NCBI GenBank assembly: GCA_019670725.1 | Contig: AP024629.1 | Location: 3,720,001 to 3,784,000 of the forward strand | Length of the DNA stretch: 64,000 bases | DNA from: Alphaproteobacteria bacterium SO-S41 | GTDB taxonomy: Bacteria; Pseudomonadota; Alphaproteobacteria; Micropepsales; Micropepsaceae | Direction of reading: 5' to 3' | Shown: positions 59,628 through 64,000 of the stretch, in pieces | Numbering within the stretch: position 1 is the stretch's first letter | How the letters are laid out: each line of letters opens with the position of its first letter | Program-made: the position numbers and the translations under genes | Notes under the pieces: model-generated | The model's database searches: none | Told to the model about the DNA's origin: nothing | The model's input: the letters and a program-made list of their open reading frames with translations, nothing else

Positions 59628-61552
59628 TGAGCGCCCTCGCCCGCCCCTTCAGCCGCGTGCTCATCGCCAATCGCGGCGAGATCGCGGTGCGCGTGGTGCG
59701 CGAGATCAATGCACTGGGGATGACCGCGATCGCGATCTATTCCGACGCGGACGAGCACACCGCGCATGTGATGTCAGCGAAGGTGCGGCGGCGGGTCGGA
59801 CCGCCGGCGCCGGCGCTCTCCTATCTGAACGTCGAGGCGATCCTGAAGATCGCGCGTGAGACGGGCGCGGAAGCGGTGCATCCCGGTTACGGCTTCCTGG
59901 CCGAGAATGCCGACTTCGCGCAGGCGGTGATCGACGCGGGGATGGTGTGGATCGGGCCGTCGCCCGAGGCGATCCGTGCGATGGGCGACAAGGGCGCGGC
60001 GAAGCGGATCGCGCGGGGCGCGGGCGTGCCGCTGATCCCCGGCTATGACGGCGACGACCAGAGCGATCCGACGCTCGCGCGCGAGGCCGCAGCGATTGGC
60101 TGGCCGGTGATGATCAAGGCGGCGATGGGCGGCGGCGGTCGCGGGATGCGCCGGGTCGAAGCCGCTGAGGATTTCGCCGATGCGCTGGCGAGCGCGCGGC
60201 GCGAGGCGAAGAGCGCCTTCGCCGACGACCGGATGATTCTGGAAAAGGCGATCGACCATGCGCGGCATGTCGAGATCCAGGTGTTCGGGGATAGCGCGGG
60301 CAACATCGTGCATCTCGGGGAGCGCGACTGTTCGGTGCAGCGGCGCAACCAGAAGGTCATCGAGGAAGCGCCGGCGCCCGGCATGACGGCGGAGCTGCGG
60401 GCCGCGATGGGCGCGGCGGCGGTGTCGCTGGCGCGCGCGGTGACCTATGCCAATGCGGGGACGGTGGAGTTCCTGCTGGATCGTTCGGGCGAGTTCTATT
60501 TCCTGGAAATGAATACGCGCATCCAGGTGGAGCATCCTGTCACCGAGGAAGTGACGGGGCTGAACCTGGTGCGGCTGCAGTTCGAGGTGGCGATGGGGAA
60601 GCCCCTGCCCATCGACCAGAGCGGCGTGACGATCACCGGGCATGCGATCGAGGCGCGGCTGTGCGCGGAAGATCCCGAGGATGGGTTCAAGCCGCAGCGC
60701 GGGACGCTGACCTTCGAGAATTTCAGCGGCGAGTGGCCGGCGGTGCGGCTGGACATGGCGGGGACGCCCGTCGTCAGCGGCGATTATGACTCGATGATCG
60801 CCAAGGTGATCGCCAAGGGCGCGACGCGCGAGGAAGCGCGGGTGAAGCTGGAGGCGGCACTGGCGGACATGCTGCCGCTGGGCATCCGCACCAACCGACA
60901 GTTCCTGCGCGGGTTGCTGAACGATACGGTCTTCATCAATGCCGAGATGGAAACGGGCTGGTTGAACCGACGTGAGACTGTGACGCCGGCGACGGACGAG
61001 CGGGTCAGCCGGATTGCGGCGCTGCTGCTGGCGCGCGGGGCGGAGCGGGGCTGGAGTTCGACGGGGGTGCGGCGAACGCCGGTGCTACTGAAGGAGCGCG
61101 ACCGGACGTTGCGCGTGGATGCCGGCGATGGCGGCGACGTGAAGTTCGTGGCGCGCGGGCAGGATCGCGACGGCAATGCGCTGTTCGCCGTGGAGCTGGA
61201 CAGCGGGGCGACGCGGGCGCTCGCCAAGGTGATGGCGAGCGGGGTCCATGTCGGGCTGGAGGGCGAGGACGCGCTCTATGAGGACGTCACCTATGCCGAA
61301 CCGGAAGCGACCGGCGGGGTGGCGAGCGGCGAGGTGCGCAGCCCGATGGCCGGCAAGATCGTCGCGGTGAAGGCGGCGGTGGGCGCCGCGATCGCTAAGG
61401 GCGACATCATCGCCGTGCTGGAATCCATGAAGATGGAACACGAGATCCGCGCGAAGCTGGCCGGCACCGTCACCGCCGTCGTGGCCGCGGAAGGCCAACA
61501 GGTCGCGCCCAATGCGCTGCTCGCGACGATTACCCCCGAAGGACAGGCATGA
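59627..61552 (+). CDS. atuF: Biotin-containing acyl-CoA carboxylase alpha subunit
   Basis: The 641-residue protein joins biotin carboxylase and biotin carrier domains: LIANRGEIAVRVVREI at the start, ATP-grasp loop KAAMGGGGRGMRRVE near 162, EKAIDHARHVEIQVFGD, EMNTRIQVEHPVTEEVTG near 290, and the biotinyl Lys in AVLESMKMEHEIRAKL near 607. It carboxylates biotin using ATP and bicarbonate for the beta subunit three genes upstream in the operon sense (one gene lies between). The assignment as AtuF rather than methylcrotonyl-CoA carboxylase depends on the AtuD-like neighbour. Confidence 0.85.
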   Translation: MSALARPFSRVLIANRGEIAVRVVREINALGMTAIAIYSDADEHTAHVMSAKVRRRVGPPAPALSYLNVEAILKIARETGAEAVHPGYGFLAENADFAQAVIDAGMVWIGPSPEAIRAMGDKGAAKRIARGAGVPLIPGYDGDDQSDPTLAREAAAIGWPVMIKAAMGGGGRGMRRVEAAEDFADALASARREAKSAFADDRMILEKAIDHARHVEIQVFGDSAGNIVHLGERDCSVQRRNQKVIEEAPAPGMTAELRAAMGAAAVSLARAVTYANAGTVEFLLDRSGEFYFLEMNTRIQVEHPVTEEVTGLNLVRLQFEVAMGKPLPIDQSGVTITGHAIEARLCAEDPEDGFKPQRGTLTFENFSGEWPAVRLDMAGTPVVSGDYDSMIAKVIAKGATREEARVKLEAALADMLPLGIRTNRQFLRGLLNDTVFINAEMETGWLNRRETVTPATDERVSRIAALLLARGAERGWSSTGVRRTPVLLKERDRTLRVDAGDGGDVKFVARGQDRDGNALFAVELDSGATRALAKVMASGVHVGLEGEDALYEDVTYAEPEATGGVASGEVRSPMAGKIVAVKAAVGAAIAKGDIIAVLESMKMEHEIRAKLAGTVTAVVAAEGQQVAPNALLATITPEGQA

Positions 61553-62385
61553 GCGAGCTACCGGTCGTCTATCGCGGCTATGTGAACGCGTGGGACTGCG
61601 ACGAGATGGGGCACATGAACGTGCAGTTCTATGTCGCCAAGGCGTCGGAGGCGTTCACGGGATTGCTTGCCCATCTGGGTCTGGCCCGCGAGGCGCGCGA
61701 GGGCGTGCGCGTGACGCAGCATCGCATCCGCTTCGTGAAGGAGATGCACGTCAGCACGCTGGTCGCCATCCATGGCGGCGCGACGCGCTCGGAGGACGGC
61801 GAGATGGGCGCGGTGCTGGAGGTGCGCAACGATCATGGCGATCTTTGCGCGGCGATCGATGTCACCGCGAGCGGCGCCTGGCCGGGTCCTGAAATGCTGG
61901 TTGCGGCGCCCGCCGACGCGCCGGGGCTGAAGCCGGGTGACGAGGGCGACGGCACGCTGGAGGCCGCGGCGGGTTTCCAGGAGACGATCCGCAATGTCGT
62001 GCAGCCCATCCATTGCGATCCCGATGGCGGCTTCGCGCCGCGCGGGGTGATGGCGCGCTTCTCGGAGGCGCAGGGGCATTTATGGGCGATGCTGGATGCG
62101 CCGCGCGCCTGGCAGCGCGAGGCCAATCTGGCAACGGCAACGCTGGAATACCGCATCCGCTATGGCGCGCATCCCCCTGCCGGATCGATCGTCCGCCTGC
62201 TGACCAATGTGGTCGCGGCGAGCGCCAAGACGGTGCGGTTTCGCCACTGGCTGTTCGATGCCGAGAGCGGCGAGATGATCGCGGCGGCGGCAGGCGCGGC
62301 GCTGTTCCTCGACAAGGCGACGCGGAAGCCCGTGCCGCTGCCCGCCCAAGTCGCGGCGGCGGCCGCGCGGCGGATTACGCCTTAA
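61549..62385 (+). CDS. Tandem-hotdog acyl-CoA thioesterase
   Basis: The 278-residue protein contains two hotdog halves. The first has YVNAWDCDEMGHMNVQFYVAKASEAF near residue 10 (Asp and His-Met-Asn of the 4HBT type), the second the PRGVMARFSEAQGHLWAML region and YRIRYGAHPPAGSIVRL. It is coupled to the carboxylase alpha gene by ATGA and is likely to release acid or recycle CoA in the same pathway. Its last 11 bases overlap the convergent hydrolase gene. Confidence 0.8.
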   Translation: MSELPVVYRGYVNAWDCDEMGHMNVQFYVAKASEAFTGLLAHLGLAREAREGVRVTQHRIRFVKEMHVSTLVAIHGGATRSEDGEMGAVLEVRNDHGDLCAAIDVTASGAWPGPEMLVAAPADAPGLKPGDEGDGTLEAAAGFQETIRNVVQPIHCDPDGGFAPRGVMARFSEAQGHLWAMLDAPRAWQREANLATATLEYRIRYGAHPPAGSIVRLLTNVVAASAKTVRFRHWLFDAESGEMIAAAAGAALFLDKATRKPVPLPAQVAAAAARRITP

Positions 62386-63223
62386 GCGCGGTCCGGATCG
62401 CCGTCCGGACGAGGTCCGGGTGTTCCATCGGCAGGAAGTGCGTGGCGCCCTCGATCGTTTCGAGCCGCGCGGCGGGGTGGTGCGCACGGACAAGGCTGAG
62501 GAACTCGTCGCCGGTGGTCGATTCCACCGTGCCGGCAAAGACGGCGATGGGGCAGCGGAGCGTCGGCACCGCCTCGAAGATGCCGGATGGGCCGAGGCGA
62601 TAGTTCTGCGCTTCCCATTGCGGGTCACAGGCAAGGCGGACGCCGTCGGGATCGGGCTTCAGGCCCCCGCGCAGATAGGCGTCGAGCATCTCGTCGGGCC
62701 AGGTCTTGAAGGCGCCGCGGCCGTGATAAGCGCGGCGCACGGTGGCGACGTCGGGAAAGACCGCGCGGCGCTTCACGGTCATCATGACCAGCGGCATGGC
62801 CTCGCGGTCGAGATTCGCAGGGAAACTGCGCGCGACGGGTTCGAACAGGACCAGCGCCTTGACGAGGTCGGGGCGCTGGGCCGCGACGAGCAGGCTGGAG
62901 GTCGCGCCCATCGAATGGCCGGCGAGGACGTAGGGGCCGGCGCCAACGGCATCGAGAACGCGGATGAGATCGGCGGGATAGGTCAGCCAGCTCGTATGGG
63001 CGGCGGGATCGGCGGGGAGCGTCGTGAAGCCGTGACCGCGCAGGTCCGACGCCAGCACGCGCGCCTCGCCCGCGAGAGGACCGAGCAGCGGGACATAGGT
63101 TTCGGCGTTGAAGCCGTTGGCGTGGGTGAAGTGGATGGCAGGACCATCGCCGCCCCAGTCGAGCAGGTTCACGCCGCCGTCGGCGAGGGCGATCGTGCGG
63201 TGCTGGGGTTCGGGCTGATTCAC
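62375..63223 (-). CDS. Alpha/beta hydrolase
   Basis: The 282-residue enzyme has the oxyanion-hole segment FTHANGFNAETYVPLL near residue 32, the nucleophile elbow LAGHSMGATSSLLVA near 98, an Asp/Glu in the FAGTVESTTGDEFL region near 240 and the final catalytic His in IEGATHFLPMEHPDLV near 262. Substrate unknown; an ester or C-C bond hydrolase of the terpenoid or aromatic pathway is possible from position. It is convergent with the atu operon. Confidence 0.85.
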   Translation of the reverse strand: MNQPEPQHRTIALADGGVNLLDWGGDGPAIHFTHANGFNAETYVPLLGPLAGEARVLASDLRGHGFTTLPADPAAHTSWLTYPADLIRVLDAVGAGPYVLAGHSMGATSSLLVAAQRPDLVKALVLFEPVARSFPANLDREAMPLVMMTVKRRAVFPDVATVRRAYHGRGAFKTWPDEMLDAYLRGGLKPDPDGVRLACDPQWEAQNYRLGPSGIFEAVPTLRCPIAVFAGTVESTTGDEFLSLVRAHHPAARLETIEGATHFLPMEHPDLVRTAIRTALKA

Positions 63224-63239
63224 GCGTGCCTCAAAAGAA

Positions 63240-63274
63240 AATGCCCCGGGCGCGCCAGGCGCACCCGGGGCATT
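63240..63274 (-). terminator. Rho-independent terminator
   Basis: Perfect 11-base arms AATGCCCCGGG and CCCGGGGCATT flank a 13-base loop, followed on the minus strand by TTCTTTT. It lies just past the stop of the secreted minus-strand gene at the right edge and before the hydrolase start. Confidence 0.85.
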
Positions 63275-63288
63275 CGTTCAATCCGGAA

Positions 63289-63864
63289 TTACTCGGCCGT
63301 CTTGTTCAGCGTGCCCGTGACTTCGCGCTGCAGCTGGCCGTCCTTGAAGCGGGTGAACTCAAGGCGCATCGCGTCGCCGTCGACGGTGCGGGCATAGTGC
63401 GTGACGTCATAGGTCCCGTCGGCATCGAGCACGAGGGCCGAGACGTGCAACGTGTTGCCATCGATGCGCGCCCAGTAGTGGGGCTTGCCCGACCAGAGTT
63501 CCGGGGCGCCCTTCTGCTTGAAGACCGTCGCGCTGTCGGTCGCGTCGAAGGTGATCTCGGTCGAGTCCTTGACCTTCACTTCCGAAGGGTTCTCGTCGTC
63601 GATGTAGAGGGTCGACCAGGTGATGGTGAAACCCTTGCCGGCGGCGGTGGTTTCCACGCGCGACATGCGGCCCGAGGCTTCGGCCGTGCCGGCACCGGCG
63701 CCGGTGACGACCTTGGTCGTGCCCTGGAAGATGCCGAAGAAGTACGAGATGGGCTTGGCTTCCTTGGCGGGCGCCGCGGCGGCGGGGGCCTCTTCAGGGG
63801 CCTGCGCAAAGGCCGGAGCGGCGCAAAGAAGGGCAGCGGCAATCGCCGCGACATAGGCTTTCAT
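63289..63864 (-). CDS. Secreted hypothetical protein, beta-rich
   Basis: The 191-residue protein has a signal peptide (AYVAAIAAALLCAAPAFAQ), an Ala/Pro-rich linker, and a beta-rich domain (YFFGIFQGTTKVV, FTITWSTLYID, TEITFDAT, HVSALVLDADGTYDVTHYAR, in part quoted) with a lipocalin- or DUF1579-like strand rhythm. No catalytic motif. A clear terminator follows. The 136 bases to its right hold no recognisable gene, apart from a possible gene end at the extreme edge. Confidence 0.7.
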   Translation of the reverse strand: MKAYVAAIAAALLCAAPAFAQAPEEAPAAAAPAKEAKPISYFFGIFQGTTKVVTGAGAGTAEASGRMSRVETTAAGKGFTITWSTLYIDDENPSEVKVKDSTEITFDATDSATVFKQKGAPELWSGKPHYWARIDGNTLHVSALVLDADGTYDVTHYARTVDGDAMRLEFTRFKDGQLQREVTGTLNKTAE

Positions 63865-64000
63865 TTGAATACTCGTCTCCCAAGGGTCATCCCGCAGAGG
63901 GGGAAATCAGCACAGACCGCGGCGGAATGAAAGTGGCAGACGGGCGAGACGCCTAACGGCGCCCGCCCGCCGCCGCCGGACTATTCGTGCTGGGCGGAGA

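Noticed and set aside
63981-64000. C-terminal end of a minus-strand gene (reads SAQHE then TAG)
   Set aside because: Only six codons are visible at the window edge, too few to support a call.

Overview
The window is GC-rich, densely packed chromosomal DNA of an alphaproteobacterium. The best markers are the chain hisD - UPF0262 - low-molecular-weight phosphatase with a DUF2948 gene on the same strand nearby, the TamA/TamB pair, ExoD, TonB receptors paired with a phytase or a Zur-type operator, and many start/stop overlaps of the ATGA type. The order cannot be fixed from sequence reading alone; Caulobacterales- or Rhizomicrobium-like lineages would fit. There is no rRNA, prophage, insertion-sequence transposase or CRISPR array.

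Layout. 1-1.8 kb: end of a histidine-biosynthesis cluster on the minus strand (phosphatase fragment, UPF0262, hisD). 1.8-5.7 kb: a probable island that separates hisD from DUF2948. It holds a hipBA-type toxin-antitoxin pair with repeated operator-like sites, an AT-richer solitary reverse transcriptase, and two perfect 79-bp direct repeats around a 227-bp spacer upstream of the reverse transcriptase. 5.7-6.8 kb: DUF2948, a 53-residue conserved small gene, tRNA-Thr(GGT). 6.9-12.3 kb: tamA-tamB outer-membrane assembly genes. 12.3-21.3 kb: a crotonase lacking both usual catalytic glutamates, TerC and ExoD membrane proteins, leucine-type dehydrogenase, an SPFH protein with a ribbon-helix-helix partner, M13 peptidase, and a cyclase-collagen-RDD fusion. 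21.4-32.8 kb: an esterase lipoprotein, a redoxin-DsbD pair, oxidoreductase/GNAT/membrane cyclase operon, a TetR gene with a probable leaderless promoter, thiolase, YoaK. 33-41 kb: cysteine hydrolase, PP-loop ATPase, a ZnuD-like receptor under a likely Zur box, and a divergent phytase/TonB-receptor pair, followed by a 970-bp gene-free stretch that looks like a long structured RNA on the minus strand. 41-56.6 kb: paired PaaI thioesterases, an AKR-SDR-patatin operon, lipid and redox genes, a run of DJ-1/PfpI proteins with a GlxA regulator, and a VWA lipoprotein. 56.8-62.4 kb: an atuC-atuD-atuF-thioesterase operon, most simply read as acyclic-terpenoid (geranyl/citronellyl-CoA) catabolism.

Between genes there are at least five long palindromes with GTCAT...ATGAC ends, and two copies of a separate element of about 190 bp. 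The stretches most likely to hold something new are the reverse transcriptase with its repeat-flanked upstream region (3.6-5.3 kb) and the structured RNA candidate (40.66-41.2 kb). Both are supported only by sequence reading. All family calls come from recognisable motifs, not from searches.
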